A stretch of 64,000 bases of DNA from positions 20,540 to 84,539 of the forward strand of contig CAZCGW010000007.1 of NCBI GenBank assembly GCA_964498255.1. Reading direction: 5' to 3'. This DNA is from Fluviibacter sp964498255 (GTDB lineage Bacteria > Pseudomonadota > Gammaproteobacteria > Burkholderiales > Rhodocyclaceae). The notes below the pieces were generated by a model that searched no databases, had not been told where the DNA came from, and saw only the letters and a list, made by a program, of their open reading frames with translations. The position numbers were made by a program, and so were the translations under genes. Positions within the stretch are counted from its first letter, which is position 1. Each line of letters begins with the position of its first letter. This document shows, one piece after another, positions 1 to 9,563 of the stretch.

Positions 1-696
1 GACATCATGGTGCCGCGCCAGCAGATGAATACGCTGTCTGCGACACAGCCGCTGGCGCAAACCATACGCAAGGTTATCGATTCAGGTCACTCACGGCTAC
101 CCGTCATTGGTGAAGAAGACGATGATGTTCGAGGCGTCATCCTGTCCAAAGATTTACTTCGTTCGATCGGCAACAGCAATTTCCGTCTGGAAGACTGGCT
201 GCGCCCGGCGATGTTTATTCCCGAATCCAAGCCATTGAATGTACTGCTGCGCGAATTCCGTATTAGCCATACGCATATGGCTCTGGTAATTGATGAATTC
301 GGTAGTCTTGCCGGGTTGGTGACGATTGAAGATGTGCTTGAAGAAATCGTCGGCGAAATTGAAGACGAGCATGACCAGGCGCAACTGGATACCGATATCC
401 AGCTCGATGCTACGGGTCGTTACCGGGTTAAAGCACAAACGCCGATTGATACGTTTAACGAGAAGTTCGGTTGTGAACTGGATGAGCGTGAAGCCCAGAC
501 CATTGGCGGACAGATCGTGCACCATTTGGGTCGCGTGCCGCGCCGCAACGAAAGCATCGAACTGAACGGCCTATTGTTCCGGGTCGTGCGCGCAGACAAT
601 CGTCGTCTTTATAGCCTGATGGTTGAGGACTTACGCGAACCAGACACAGGCACCGATAACGAGTCAACGCCGCAGGATAGCGGAGAAGACCATTAA
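1..696 (+). CDS. corC: CorC/HlyC-family CBS-domain protein (5' partial)
   Basis: The frame is open from the first base, so the start lies outside the window; 231 residues are visible. It begins inside the DIMVPR segment that marks the first CBS domain of CorC/HlyC proteins. A CBS pair fills roughly visible residues 3-125 and a CorC_HlyC domain about 145-215, followed by an acidic tail. The family is linked to Mg2+/Co2+ efflux and, in the short YbeX form, to ribosome and envelope homeostasis. Its stop overlaps the lnt start (TAATG), the same pairing as ybeX-lnt in enterics, which favours the short cytosolic form. A long form with a DUF21 membrane domain cannot be excluded because the N-terminus is missing. 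Confidence 0.9.
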   Translation, partial: DIMVPRQQMNTLSATQPLAQTIRKVIDSGHSRLPVIGEEDDDVRGVILSKDLLRSIGNSNFRLEDWLRPAMFIPESKPLNVLLREFRISHTHMALVIDEFGSLAGLVTIEDVLEEIVGEIEDEHDQAQLDTDIQLDATGRYRVKAQTPIDTFNEKFGCELDEREAQTIGGQIVHHLGRVPRRNESIELNGLLFRVVRADNRRLYSLMVEDLREPDTGTDNESTPQDSGEDH

Positions 697-2264
697 TGCG
701 TTGGAAGCCTGACTTCAGACGCTTATCTCCCTACGCCCAAGCCTTTGGCTGGGGCTTCCTGGGTGTCGCTGCTTTTGCGCCTTTTGCCTTATGGCCTTTG
801 GGCATTGTCTGCTGGGCAGCGCTCTATCTGTTGTTGCGTGGTGCACATAACAAACGTCAGGCAGCGGGTATCGGTTTTGCTTTCGGCTTAGGTCAGTTTC
901 TAACCGGCGTATCCTGGGTTTATGTCAGCATGCACGACATCGGTGGCATGCCGATGTTACTGGCACTGGTTGCCACGTTGCTATTTGCTGCAACGTTGGC
1001 GCTTTATCCGCTTCTCGCCAGCACCGGCTTCGTGCTCTGTCTGGCCGGCCGCAGCGGCTTACACGCCCCTAGCGCCACACGACTGGATAGTGGGCTTTTT
1101 CGCCCCTTGTTATTCGCTGCATGCTGGCTGTTAACCGAATGGTTACGCGGCACCCTTTTCACAGGGTTCCCCTGGTTGAACCTGGGTTACAGCCAAGCCT
1201 CGCCAAGCCCACTTGCCGGCTATGCCCCAATTTTAGGCGGCTATGGACTGAGCTTTACAGCAGCCTGGCTTGCCGGTCTGAGCGGAGAACTCTGGCTGCG
1301 CTTACGTAATGCAGGCTGGCGCTTTTCCTCTGCGCTCAACCCTCAGTCGTTGATGATCGCTGCGCTTCTTGTAAGCGGTGTAGGCCTGCAACAAATAGCC
1401 TGGACTAAACCCGAAGGCAGCCCGCTAAAAGTCTCTTTGCTTCAGGGCAATGTACCGCAATCCATGAAGTGGCAACCCGAACAGTATGTACAAACGCTGC
1501 TGACGTATTTCCAGTTGGCGCGCACCAACCCCGCCACCCTCATCGTGCTTCCGGAAACAGCCATTCCTTCGCTTCTTTCTGAAGCCCCGGCAGAGTTCTT
1601 ACAGGATCTGCAACGTATCGGGCAGGAGCAACGGGGTAATATCCTGATGGGTGTACCCACAGGCGAATCCGGTAAAGGTCGAAGCTGGTACGCCAACAGT
1701 GCCGTTTCTATGGGGGTTGATCCACTACAGGTGTACAACAAGGTGCACCTGGTTCCCTTCGGGGAAATCACGCCGCCGGGGTTTGGCTGGTTTCTAAAAC
1801 TGATTAACATGCCCCTACCTAACTTCACGGCGGGCGAAGCCAATCAACCACTGATGCAGCTCAGCCACCAGCAGATTGCTGTGAACATCTGCTATGAAGA
1901 TATTTTCGGTGCGGCGATTGCCCAACGGGCTGATGAAGCCACGATCATGGTCAATATGTCGAACACGGCCTGGTTTGGTGACTCCCTGGCCCAACCCCAG
2001 CACCTGCAGATTGCCCAGATCCGCGCACTGGAAAATGGCCGCCCAATGCTACGCGCAACGAATACGGGCATGACCGCTGTAATCGGTCCACAAGGCGAAC
2101 GACAGGCGGTGCTGGCTGCCTTCACACGCAACGCACTCGTTACCAGCGTGCAAGGTATGCGAGGTACAACGCCCTATCAGCGATGGCTAGACTGGCCAAT
2201 TATCGGGTTTTCACTGGCTATTCTGGCCTGGGGCCTGTTTACGCGTCATAGACATACGGTCTGA
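696..2264 (+). CDS. lnt: Apolipoprotein N-acyltransferase
   Basis: Inner-membrane enzyme that adds the third acyl chain to the N-terminal cysteine of lipoproteins, the last step of lipoprotein maturation. The 522 residues match the family length. The first 230 or so are hydrophobic with several membrane segments; a nitrilase-like periplasmic domain follows, and a last membrane helix lies near the C-terminus. The Glu-Lys-Cys triad is visible as E287 (LPETAIPS), K349 (NKVHLVPFGE) and C399 (NICYEDIFG), with spacing close to that of the E. coli enzyme. The ATG overlaps the corC stop by one base, so translation is probably coupled. Lipoproteins elsewhere in the window (LolB, Pal, the RND outer-membrane factor) are likely substrates. 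Confidence 0.96.
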   Translation: MRWKPDFRRLSPYAQAFGWGFLGVAAFAPFALWPLGIVCWAALYLLLRGAHNKRQAAGIGFAFGLGQFLTGVSWVYVSMHDIGGMPMLLALVATLLFAATLALYPLLASTGFVLCLAGRSGLHAPSATRLDSGLFRPLLFAACWLLTEWLRGTLFTGFPWLNLGYSQASPSPLAGYAPILGGYGLSFTAAWLAGLSGELWLRLRNAGWRFSSALNPQSLMIAALLVSGVGLQQIAWTKPEGSPLKVSLLQGNVPQSMKWQPEQYVQTLLTYFQLARTNPATLIVLPETAIPSLLSEAPAEFLQDLQRIGQEQRGNILMGVPTGESGKGRSWYANSAVSMGVDPLQVYNKVHLVPFGEITPPGFGWFLKLINMPLPNFTAGEANQPLMQLSHQQIAVNICYEDIFGAAIAQRADEATIMVNMSNTAWFGDSLAQPQHLQIAQIRALENGRPMLRATNTGMTAVIGPQGERQAVLAAFTRNALVTSVQGMRGTTPYQRWLDWPIIGFSLAILAWGLFTRHRHTV

Positions 2265-2365
2265 AGGCAAGATCACTACTGCTATCCGGCTAAAAAACCC
2301 GTAAAATCTGGGGTTTCGGTCGGGCGCGATGTCGCGTCCACCCATCACAAGACGGAATGCGAAAC

Positions 2366-3271
2366 ATGCTGACCTTTCAGGACGTAATCCTGCGCCTGCA
2401 GGAATTCTGGAACCGCCAGGGCTGTGTCCTGCTGCAACCCTATGACATCGAAGTGGGCGCCGGTACCTTCCACACCGCCACCTTCCTGCGCGCCATTGGC
2501 CCAGAGCCCTGGAACGCCGCCTATGTGCAACCATCGCGCCGTCCGAAAGACGGCCGCTATGGCGAAAACCCGAACCGTCTGCAGCATTACTATCAATATC
2601 AGGTGGTGCTCAAACCGTCGCCAGCCAACATCATGGATCTGTACATCGATTCGCTGCGGGCACTGGGCATCAATACCGAAGAACACGACATCCGCTTTGT
2701 AGAAGATGATTGGGAATCGCCAACGTTGGGTGCCTGGGGTCTGGGTTGGGAAGTCTGGTTGGACGGCATGGAAGTGACGCAGTTCACCTACTTCCAGGAA
2801 GTCGGCTCGCTCACCTGCAAACCGGTGTTGGGTGAGATTACCTACGGGCTGGAGCGTCTAGCCATGTACCTGCAGGGCGTGGAAAATGTCTACGACCTGG
2901 TCTGGGCCAAGAACGGTGACAACATCGTCACCTATGGTGATGTATTCCACCAGAATGAAGTGGAACAATCGACCTACAACTTTGAACACGCTCAGGTAGA
3001 CATGTTGTTCCGCCACTTCTCGGATCACGAAGCCGAAGCCAAGCGCATGATGGAAATCGGCCTGCCGCTGCCGGCCTTCGAACAGGTGATGAAGTGTTCG
3101 CACAATTTCAACATGCTGGATGCCCGCGGTGCCATTTCCGTGACCGAGCGCGCAGCCTATATTGGTCGTGTCCGCGCTCTGGCCCGTCAGGTAGCACAAG
3201 CCTATTACGATAGTCGCGAAGCGCTGGGCTTCCCGATGTGTGGCACCCCGATCAAGAAGGAGGCCGTGTGA
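2366..3271 (+). CDS. glyQ: Glycine--tRNA ligase alpha subunit
   Basis: Catalytic subunit of the alpha2beta2 glycyl-tRNA synthetase, charging tRNA-Gly in the cytoplasm. The class II core is recognisable from QPYDIEVGAGTFHTATFLR and the following PSRRPKDGRYGENPNR stretch. I chose the ATG at 2366 (MLTFQDVIL, 301 residues) because relatives begin with this MLTFQ sequence and a purine-rich GACGGA lies about 9 bases upstream. An ATG at 2357 would add three residues. The stop overlaps the glyS start (TGATG), as expected for subunits made in equal amounts. Confidence 0.95.
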   Translation: MLTFQDVILRLQEFWNRQGCVLLQPYDIEVGAGTFHTATFLRAIGPEPWNAAYVQPSRRPKDGRYGENPNRLQHYYQYQVVLKPSPANIMDLYIDSLRALGINTEEHDIRFVEDDWESPTLGAWGLGWEVWLDGMEVTQFTYFQEVGSLTCKPVLGEITYGLERLAMYLQGVENVYDLVWAKNGDNIVTYGDVFHQNEVEQSTYNFEHAQVDMLFRHFSDHEAEAKRMMEIGLPLPAFEQVMKCSHNFNMLDARGAISVTERAAYIGRVRALARQVAQAYYDSREALGFPMCGTPIKKEAV

Positions 3272-5370
3272 TGAGCCAGGCCAAACATGCTCCCCTACTC
3301 GTTGAACTACTGACTGAAGAGCTGCCACCGAAGGCACTCGCCCGTTTTGGTGAAGTATTCTCCGCCGGCGTGTTTGCCGGCCTGGTTCAGAAAAAACTGG
3401 TCGCCGACAATGTGGCCTACCAGTGGTTTGCCACGCCACGCCGTCTAGCCGTGTTGATTCCAGACGTGCTATCGCTGGCGCCAGACCAGGAAGTCGAAGA
3501 AAAGATGATGCCGGTCAGCGTGGCGCTGAGTGCCGATGGCAACCCATCACCCGCCTTGCTCAAGAAACTCGAAGCTAAGGGCATTGATGCCAGCGAACTA
3601 CCGAAGTTCACGAAACGCATGGACGGCAAATCTGAAACCTTCTTCTACACGATGCAGGTGAAAGGCGCGCAATTGGCGGACGTGCTGAGCGGTATCGTGG
3701 CCGATGCGCTGAAGAAGCTGCCGATTCCGAAAATGATGCGCTGGGGCGATTCGGACGTACAGTTCGTCCGTCCGGTGCACGGCCTGATTCAGCTACACGG
3801 CGATCAATTGGTGCCGGGTGAAGTGCTTGGCCTACAGTCGCGTCAACAGACGCTGGGACACCGCTTCCTGTCGAAAGGACTGATCACAATTCCGGCCGCC
3901 AACGATTACGCTGAAACTCTGCGTACCGAAGGCAAGATTGTCGCTGATTACGCAGAACGCCGTGGCACCATCGGCGCACAACTCGCCGCCAAGGCCGAGG
4001 CACTGGGTGCGCAAATCAACCAGGCCGAAGGCCTGCTCGACGAAGTAACCGCGCTGGTTGAATGGCCGGTGATTTACGTTGGCGAGTTCGAACCAGAATT
4101 CCTGGAAGTGCCACAAGAATGTCTGATTCTGACCATGCAGCAAAACCAGAAATATTTCCCGCTGCTCGATGGTTCAGGCAAGCTGCGCAACCAGTTCCTG
4201 ATTGTGTCGAACATGGCGGTGGCTGATCCGAAGCACATCATCGGCGGTAACCAGCGCGTAGTGCGCCCACGGCTTTCGGATGCCCGTTTCTTCTTTACAC
4301 AGGATCGCAAAGAACCCCTGGCTTCGCGTATCGCCAAGCTGGGCAACGTGGTGTACCACAACAAGCTGGGTACACAACTGGATCGCCTGCTCCGTGTACA
4401 GAATCTGGCTACGCATATTGGCAACGCCATTGGCGCCGATACCACGCACGTAGCACGTGCTGCCGAGCTGGCCAAGGCCGATCTCGTAACCGATATGGTC
4501 GGCGAATTCCCGGAACTTCAAGGCATCATGGGGCGCTACTACGCCAAGCATGATGGCGAAGCAAACGATGTTGCCGAAGCGATTGCCGATCACTACCGCC
4601 CACGCTTTGCTGGCGATGATCTGCCGAGCAACAACGTGGGGTGCGCTGTGGCGCTGGCTGATAAGCTCGACACGCTGGTGGCCTTCTTTGGCATCGGTGA
4701 AAAACCCACTGGCGACCGCGACCCCTTTGGTCTACGCCGCGCTGCGCTAGGCGTTCTGCGCCTACTGATGGAACGCCAACTGCCCCTAGAGTTACCGCAA
4801 CTGATCCAGTGGTCGGCAGACACATTCCCTGCTGGCACGCTGCAAGCTGATTTTGCGCCGGGCCTGATGGCTTTTATTACTGATCGTCTGCGCAATCTGC
4901 TCAAGGATCAGGGTGAGCCACAGGATGTGGTGGAAGCCGTTCTCGGCATCAACCCGGCTCGTATCGACCGTATACCGGCCAAACTGGCTGCCGTGCGCGA
5001 GTTCTCGGCGCAGCCGGATGCCCTGGCCCTAGCTGCGGCCAACAAGCGTATCGGCAACCTGCTCAAGAAGGTGGATGATCTTGCAGCGCTGGGCACACCA
5101 AGCGCCTCGCTGATGACAGAAGCCCAGGAAAGGGCACTATTCGATCAGGTAACTGCACTTGCCCCGACCGTTGCCGATGCGATGCGCGCTGAAGCCTACA
5201 CCGATGCACTGATGGCACTGGCTCAAGTTCGTGCCAGCGTGGATGCCTTCTTCGAAGATGTCATGGTGATGGCAGAAGATGACAAGGTACGCCAGAACCG
5301 CCTGGCGCTGCTCAAGACATTGTCCGACCAGATGAACGCCGTGGCGGACATCGCCCGCTTGGCTGTTTGA
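3271..5370 (+). CDS. glyS: Glycine--tRNA ligase beta subunit
   Basis: Beta subunit (699 residues) of the heterotetrameric glycyl-tRNA synthetase; it binds tRNA-Gly and is needed for aminoacylation. It opens with LLVELLTEELPPKAL, the usual N-terminal signature, and ends in a DALR-like anticodon-binding region with FFEDVMVMAEDDKVRQNRLA. The ATG at 3271 was chosen over an in-frame start at 3238 because it overlaps the glyQ stop and is preceded by AAGAAGGAGG at 3254-3263. Together with glyQ it forms a two-gene operon that may read on into gmhB. Confidence 0.96.
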   Translation: MSQAKHAPLLVELLTEELPPKALARFGEVFSAGVFAGLVQKKLVADNVAYQWFATPRRLAVLIPDVLSLAPDQEVEEKMMPVSVALSADGNPSPALLKKLEAKGIDASELPKFTKRMDGKSETFFYTMQVKGAQLADVLSGIVADALKKLPIPKMMRWGDSDVQFVRPVHGLIQLHGDQLVPGEVLGLQSRQQTLGHRFLSKGLITIPAANDYAETLRTEGKIVADYAERRGTIGAQLAAKAEALGAQINQAEGLLDEVTALVEWPVIYVGEFEPEFLEVPQECLILTMQQNQKYFPLLDGSGKLRNQFLIVSNMAVADPKHIIGGNQRVVRPRLSDARFFFTQDRKEPLASRIAKLGNVVYHNKLGTQLDRLLRVQNLATHIGNAIGADTTHVARAAELAKADLVTDMVGEFPELQGIMGRYYAKHDGEANDVAEAIADHYRPRFAGDDLPSNNVGCAVALADKLDTLVAFFGIGEKPTGDRDPFGLRRAALGVLRLLMERQLPLELPQLIQWSADTFPAGTLQADFAPGLMAFITDRLRNLLKDQGEPQDVVEAVLGINPARIDRIPAKLAAVREFSAQPDALALAAANKRIGNLLKKVDDLAALGTPSASLMTEAQERALFDQVTALAPTVADAMRAEAYTDALMALAQVRASVDAFFEDVMVMAEDDKVRQNRLALLKTLSDQMNAVADIARLAV

Positions 5371-5381
5371 ATGGACGCATC

Positions 5382-5933
5382 ATGAAGCTGATTATTCTCG
5401 ATCGTGACGGCGTAATCAACGTCGACTCGGCGCTGTACATCAAGTCACCAGCTGAATGGAAGCCGATCGAGGGTAGCCTAGAAGCCATCGCCCGCCTGAA
5501 CCAGGCGGGATATCGTGTAGTGGTAGCGACTAACCAATCGGGCATTGGACGTGGCCTGTTTGACATGGACACGCTGAATGCGATGCACGAGAAGATGCAC
5601 AAGTGTCTGGCTGCCGTAGGCGGTCGAGTCGATGCCATTTTCTATTGCCCGCATACGGCCGATGAAAAATGTGACTGTCGCAAGCCGAAGCCCGGCATGT
5701 TCGAACGGATCGCCAAGATCTACAACATCGACTTGAAGGGTGTGCCTACGATCGGTGATTCGCTACGTGATCTGCAGGCAGGTAGTGCGGCAGGTTGCAT
5801 CCCATTCCTGGTTCGCACAGGCAAAGGTGAAAAAACTGTTGCCGATGGCGGGTTACCCGAAGGCACCACAGTCCATGCCAATCTGGCGGCGGCCATAGAT
5901 GTGCTTCTCGGCAAACCATCGAAAAAAGATTAA
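5382..5933 (+). CDS. gmhB: D-glycero-beta-D-manno-heptose 1,7-bisphosphate 7-phosphatase
   Basis: HAD-superfamily phosphatase removing the C7 phosphate of heptose bisphosphate on the ADP-heptose pathway to LPS core. The protein has 183 residues. Catalytic motif I is DRDGVIN near residue 7; the structural zinc cluster is CPHTADEKCDCRKPKPGM; GDSLRDLQAG carries the C-terminal Mg-binding aspartate. The ATG at 5382 was preferred to a TTG at 5367, since the protein should begin MKLIILDRDG. It starts 11 bases after glyS and lies directly before plsC, an arrangement common in betaproteobacteria. Confidence 0.93.
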   Translation: MKLIILDRDGVINVDSALYIKSPAEWKPIEGSLEAIARLNQAGYRVVVATNQSGIGRGLFDMDTLNAMHEKMHKCLAAVGGRVDAIFYCPHTADEKCDCRKPKPGMFERIAKIYNIDLKGVPTIGDSLRDLQAGSAAGCIPFLVRTGKGEKTVADGGLPEGTTVHANLAAAIDVLLGKPSKKD

Positions 5934-5941
5934 GCCTTTCC

Positions 5942-6670
5942 GTGACTGCGCTACGCTCGACGCTGTTTACCCTCATTCTCGCCGGCTGGACCGTATTCTG
6001 CGGCACGCTGGTGTTATGTGCCTACGTGCTACCGGAAGCCTCTCGCTTCAAAAGCTGTTACGCCATTTGTCAGATGTGGCGCTACGGCTTTATGGCCATG
6101 TGCCATCTCATTCTGGGGATACGCTGCCAGATTCAAGGACGAGAAAACATCAGCACAGCGCCCGCGATTTATCTCGCTAAACACCAATCAGCCTGGGAAA
6201 CCATCGCCCTGCAGATCTGGACGCCACCGGCTATTTTTGTGCTCAAACGGGAATTGCTCGCCATCCCTTTCTTTGGCTGGGCACTTTGGGGGCTGCGCAT
6301 GATCTGGATTGATCGCAGCGCCGGCAAAGCCGCCCTAGAAAAAATTGTGACTCAAGGTCAAAAACGTCTTGACCAAGGATTGTCGATCATTATTTTTCCT
6401 GAAGGGACGCGTGTCGCCCCAGGAAAAATGGGCAAATTCAAAGCAGGCGGCGCACGGCTGGCGGTGCGCACTGGTGCACCCGTTATCCCTGTTGCACACA
6501 ATGCGGGCGAACTATGGCCCAGGAATGCGTTTATCAAAAAACCCGGCACAATTACCGTGCGTTTCGGTCCGGCTATTGATCCGGCTGGCCTAACAGACAG
6601 CGAACTGAACGAACGGGTAGAAACCTGGATCAAAGAGGCCATGCGTGAACTTCCTCCTGTTCGGCACTGA
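5942..6670 (+). CDS. plsC: 1-acyl-sn-glycerol-3-phosphate acyltransferase
   Basis: Membrane-bound acyltransferase converting lysophosphatidic acid to phosphatidic acid; 242 residues, starting at GTG 8 bases after gmhB. A hydrophobic anchor covers about residues 8-32. Motif I reads KHQSAWE, an HX4E form instead of the textbook HX4D, and motif III reads FPEGTRVAPG. The HX4E form also occurs, from memory, in other proteobacterial PlsC proteins, so loss of activity is not implied. The 3' end overlaps the next gene by 26 bases in another frame. Confidence 0.9.
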   Translation: MTALRSTLFTLILAGWTVFCGTLVLCAYVLPEASRFKSCYAICQMWRYGFMAMCHLILGIRCQIQGRENISTAPAIYLAKHQSAWETIALQIWTPPAIFVLKRELLAIPFFGWALWGLRMIWIDRSAGKAALEKIVTQGQKRLDQGLSIIIFPEGTRVAPGKMGKFKAGGARLAVRTGAPVIPVAHNAGELWPRNAFIKKPGTITVRFGPAIDPAGLTDSELNERVETWIKEAMRELPPVRH

Positions 6671-7406
6671 CCCCAAACCCAGCGAGCAGGAACATAGCGT
6701 CACCCTGTTAGACCGCATCGTTCCTTACACGATCAAGCGTAGTCCCCGACGCAGGCTGAGCATGACCATTGATCATCGTGGCCTACGCGTCCTTGGCCCG
6801 ATGAACTTGTCGTTACGCCAATCAGAGTCTCTCATCCTGACGCACGAGTCTTGGGTGATTCAGAAACTGGACGAGTGGCGCTCCGAGCGATTGAATGGCA
6901 GCTGGTCGATTCATGGCGACATACCGCTACCAATCTTTGGCGTACCACATACTGTAAAGGCGATGCACCACGCCGCTCGGGGCTCACGGATCGAGCGTCT
7001 GGAAAACACGCTGCTGTTGTACAGTCCGACCCCTAACAATGCGGTACGCAGTCATAAATCACTTGTTCAATGGTTACGCCAGGAAGCGCTGACACATTTC
7101 GAGTCGCGCATCGACGAATTAGCGCCGCGCATGGATGTACGCATCTCGGCCCTATCCCTCTCTCAGGCGCGAACACGTTGGGGTAGCTGTACAAGCCATG
7201 GCCATATTCGTCTGAACTGGCGGCTCGTTCATCTACCGCGTGACCTAATAGACTATGTGATCGTACATGAGCTGGCACACCTCAAGGAAATGAATCACAG
7301 CCCCCGCTTCTGGGCGGTTGTTGAATCCATTTACCCAACGCATAAAGCTGCACGTAAAGCGCTGCGTGGCCATATAGCCACGCTGCCACTCATTGAGCTT
7401 GCCTGA
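6645..7406 (+). CDS. YgjP-like (DUF45) zinc metallopeptidase-domain protein
   Basis: 253-residue cytosolic protein of the YgjP/DUF45 family, annotated as metal-dependent hydrolases of unclear substrate. The zinc motif HELAH is at residues 208-212, with a further histidine at 218 in MNHSPRFW; the upstream RTRWGSC segment is also characteristic of the family. Translation probably begins at GTG 6645 inside the plsC 3' end; no better start lies closer to the conserved region. It closes the plus-strand cluster and converges on the TAXI gene, whose stop lies one base away. Confidence 0.85.
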   Translation: MNFLLFGTDPKPSEQEHSVTLLDRIVPYTIKRSPRRRLSMTIDHRGLRVLGPMNLSLRQSESLILTHESWVIQKLDEWRSERLNGSWSIHGDIPLPIFGVPHTVKAMHHAARGSRIERLENTLLLYSPTPNNAVRSHKSLVQWLRQEALTHFESRIDELAPRMDVRISALSLSQARTRWGSCTSHGHIRLNWRLVHLPRDLIDYVIVHELAHLKEMNHSPRFWAVVESIYPTHKAARKALRGHIATLPLIELA

Positions 7407-8782
7407 TTAATGACCAGCTTTTTCCTGCGCTGAAAGTTCTGCCACAATATCTTCACGCACGATATTAATTGCAGCCCGCAGATCATAGTACGCGCTGCGA
7501 TTACCGGTAGGCACCCAGAGTTCTCGGACTTTGTCTTTAAGCTGATCGATGCGATAGAGCATTTCTGCTTTAACGCCACCGGCTTCCTGCCGCGCTAGTG
7601 AGATTTCGGTTTCTATCAACCTCAACTCGTTATAACAGGACTCGATACTCAGTACGGCATGCGTTTTACGATAGCTCGGCCAGAACCCAATCACCGGAAT
7701 AACGATAGCGCCAATGGCGATTAAATAGAACCAGACTTCATCAAACAGGCTAGCCACCCAGAACGGGACATAGCCCCAGAGAAACGGGGAGCCTTCCTTA
7801 AAGAAACGTCGCTCTCGGGAATTCTCGTATCCATATACGTTGGAAACTTGCCCGGCGCAAAAAATGACACCCGTTTGCGTTCGAAATCTACTGTTGCTTC
7901 CATGAAGAGCAACTGCAGGGCCGGGTGCATCTTATCCGTTGTCAGAATATCCAGGGTTGTTGCTATCATCTGCACATCTTGCTTGGGCACGATGGGGTGC
8001 AAGTTAAAGGTGCCTGCCGACAGCAACACAGGATCTAGATACTGGAATCGCTTGGCGTAAGCCGTAGCCAGTAGAAAGTTGTAAATTTGCACCCCAGGGT
8101 ATTGAGCAATTTCCTGAACGTTTTTGGACGCCATGGCGCCCAACAGAAAGATTGCGTCTATCTTGTGCTCTTTAAATGCGGCAACAGAATCTTTCGTGCC
8201 CATCGCCAGAAAGTTTGCAGAGTCTGTGTTGATGCCCTGGGCTTTTAACAGCTGTTGAACCATGGCGCGCGTGCTACTACCCGGGATGTTGATTGACACC
8301 CGCTTGCCCTGCAAAAATTTATTGAGCTCCGGATCGCCACTCTCTGTCTGATAATGAAACAACCAAAGGGGTTGGTAAACTACCGATCCCAGAGATTCAA
8401 AATGACGCGCCTCCTCGGGCAAATCCATGCCCCCCTGAGAAAACACGGCATCAACCTTGCCTTCTGCCAGCAAACTCAGGTTCTCTTCTGCGCCTTTAGA
8501 CTCAACCAGCTGTAAATCAACACCATGCTGACGAAAGAATTCGCGGTAGCGATGCCCAACTACATCGGCCGTAGAATGATATTGCCCCGTTGCGATCGTC
8601 AGGGATTTAGGTGGCATCGGACGAACGATGTATATCAAAGCCAGCACCAACAGAAAACCCGGCAGAATATACAACCAGTTACTCAACAGAAATGACCAGA
8701 AGGCGAGCAGTTCTTCAACTACCACAGCTCTAAAATTACCCGGCGCCTTGGGTGGCATTTTTTTATTATTTATAGGATCCAT
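7407..8782 (-). pseudogene. TAXI-family TRAP solute-binding protein, interrupted by a frameshift
   Basis: Two minus-strand frames together make one family member. The upstream frame (8782 to 7721) carries a short N-terminal tail, a membrane anchor at about residues 33-52 and a TAXI periplasmic binding domain (LTIATGQYHSTAD, SINIPGSSTRAMV). It runs correctly to TRIPESDVS and then leaves family sequence. From 7804 downward a different frame reads FKEGSPFLWGYVPFWVASLF and continues through a membrane segment and a helical tail to 7407, the normal C-terminal part of anchored TAXI proteins. The break is at CTTTAAGG, plus-strand 7796-7807. Family members usually have a few more residues here (of the RFFKEG type), so a short deletion is likely. 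A sequencing or assembly error would look the same. No TRAP membrane subunits are nearby. Confidence 0.85.
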
Positions 8783-8800
8783 TAAACAGGCTCAATATAG

Positions 8801-9556
8801 TCAATGATGATTCAGCGCATGGATCGCTAGGCCTTCAAGCACCAGTTCTTCAACGACCCTGGCTCTGCTGCCCAACGCGGCTTGCACGCGCTCTGCATTG
8901 CCGCCAGTTATTAAACACGGCGCATCCTCACCCAACCGCCGCGCCATACGTTCAATAGCACCGCAGGTTGCGTCCATCGCGCCGCTAGTTATTGCATCAT
9001 CTGTATTATTTGCAACTGCCGGTGCGGCACAATAATGCCCATTTGCCGCAGGCAAGCGTGCGGTACGTTGATGCAACGATTCCAACATTAAATCCAAACC
9101 AGGCAAGATTAATCCCCCTCGATAATCTGCCTCATCCAACCCAGATACCTCAATCAGGTCTATGGTGGTTGCCGTACCGGCGCTCACGACCAGGCATGGC
9201 TGCTTAAGCAGCGCCCACGCGCCAATAGCCGACGCCCACCGATCGACACCCAGGGTCAAAGGGGTCGCATAAAGGTTGTGAAGCGTGCCCGCCTGGGCTG
9301 TAACCTCAAATCGTTTCGGCGCCGATGCCAGCGGTTCCAGCTGCATCAAGACTTTCGCCTCCAGTTCCGGCGCGACGACACTAGCAAACCACACATTTTC
9401 AATGGGCGCCGCCTGCAACGCTAACGCCCATGCAGAGATCGCTGTGTCTTCATAAGGAACAGCCCCTTTTTGCGATAGACGGCTACCCGCTGAATGAACG
9501 CTCGAGGTAACCGCCCACTTAAGACGTGAATTGCCGAAATCCAGTAATAAATGCAT
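8801..9556 (-). CDS. coaX: Type III pantothenate kinase
   Basis: Cytosolic ATP-dependent kinase phosphorylating pantothenate, first step of CoA synthesis; 251 residues. The ASKHA-type phosphate loop is LLDFGNSRLKWA at the N-terminus, followed by GVDRWASAIGAW (pantothenate-binding Asp-Arg-Trp) and SAGTATTIDLI. The ATG at 9556 was chosen because the family begins right at the MHLLLDFGN motif. A start at 9586 would add ten residues and overlap birA. It lies 7 bases after birA, a common pairing in betaproteobacteria. Confidence 0.93.
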   Translation of the reverse strand: MHLLLDFGNSRLKWAVTSSVHSAGSRLSQKGAVPYEDTAISAWALALQAAPIENVWFASVVAPELEAKVLMQLEPLASAPKRFEVTAQAGTLHNLYATPLTLGVDRWASAIGAWALLKQPCLVVSAGTATTIDLIEVSGLDEADYRGGLILPGLDLMLESLHQRTARLPAANGHYCAAPAVANNTDDAITSGAMDATCGAIERMARRLGEDAPCLITGGNAERVQAALGSRARVVEELVLEGLAIHALNHH

Positions 9557-9563
9557 TTCGGGA

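Noticed and set aside
2290..2330. Possible hairpin AAACCC/GGGTTT upstream of glyQ as a T-box or attenuator
   Set aside because: T-box features are missing and no T-run follows on the coding strand; the pairing is short.
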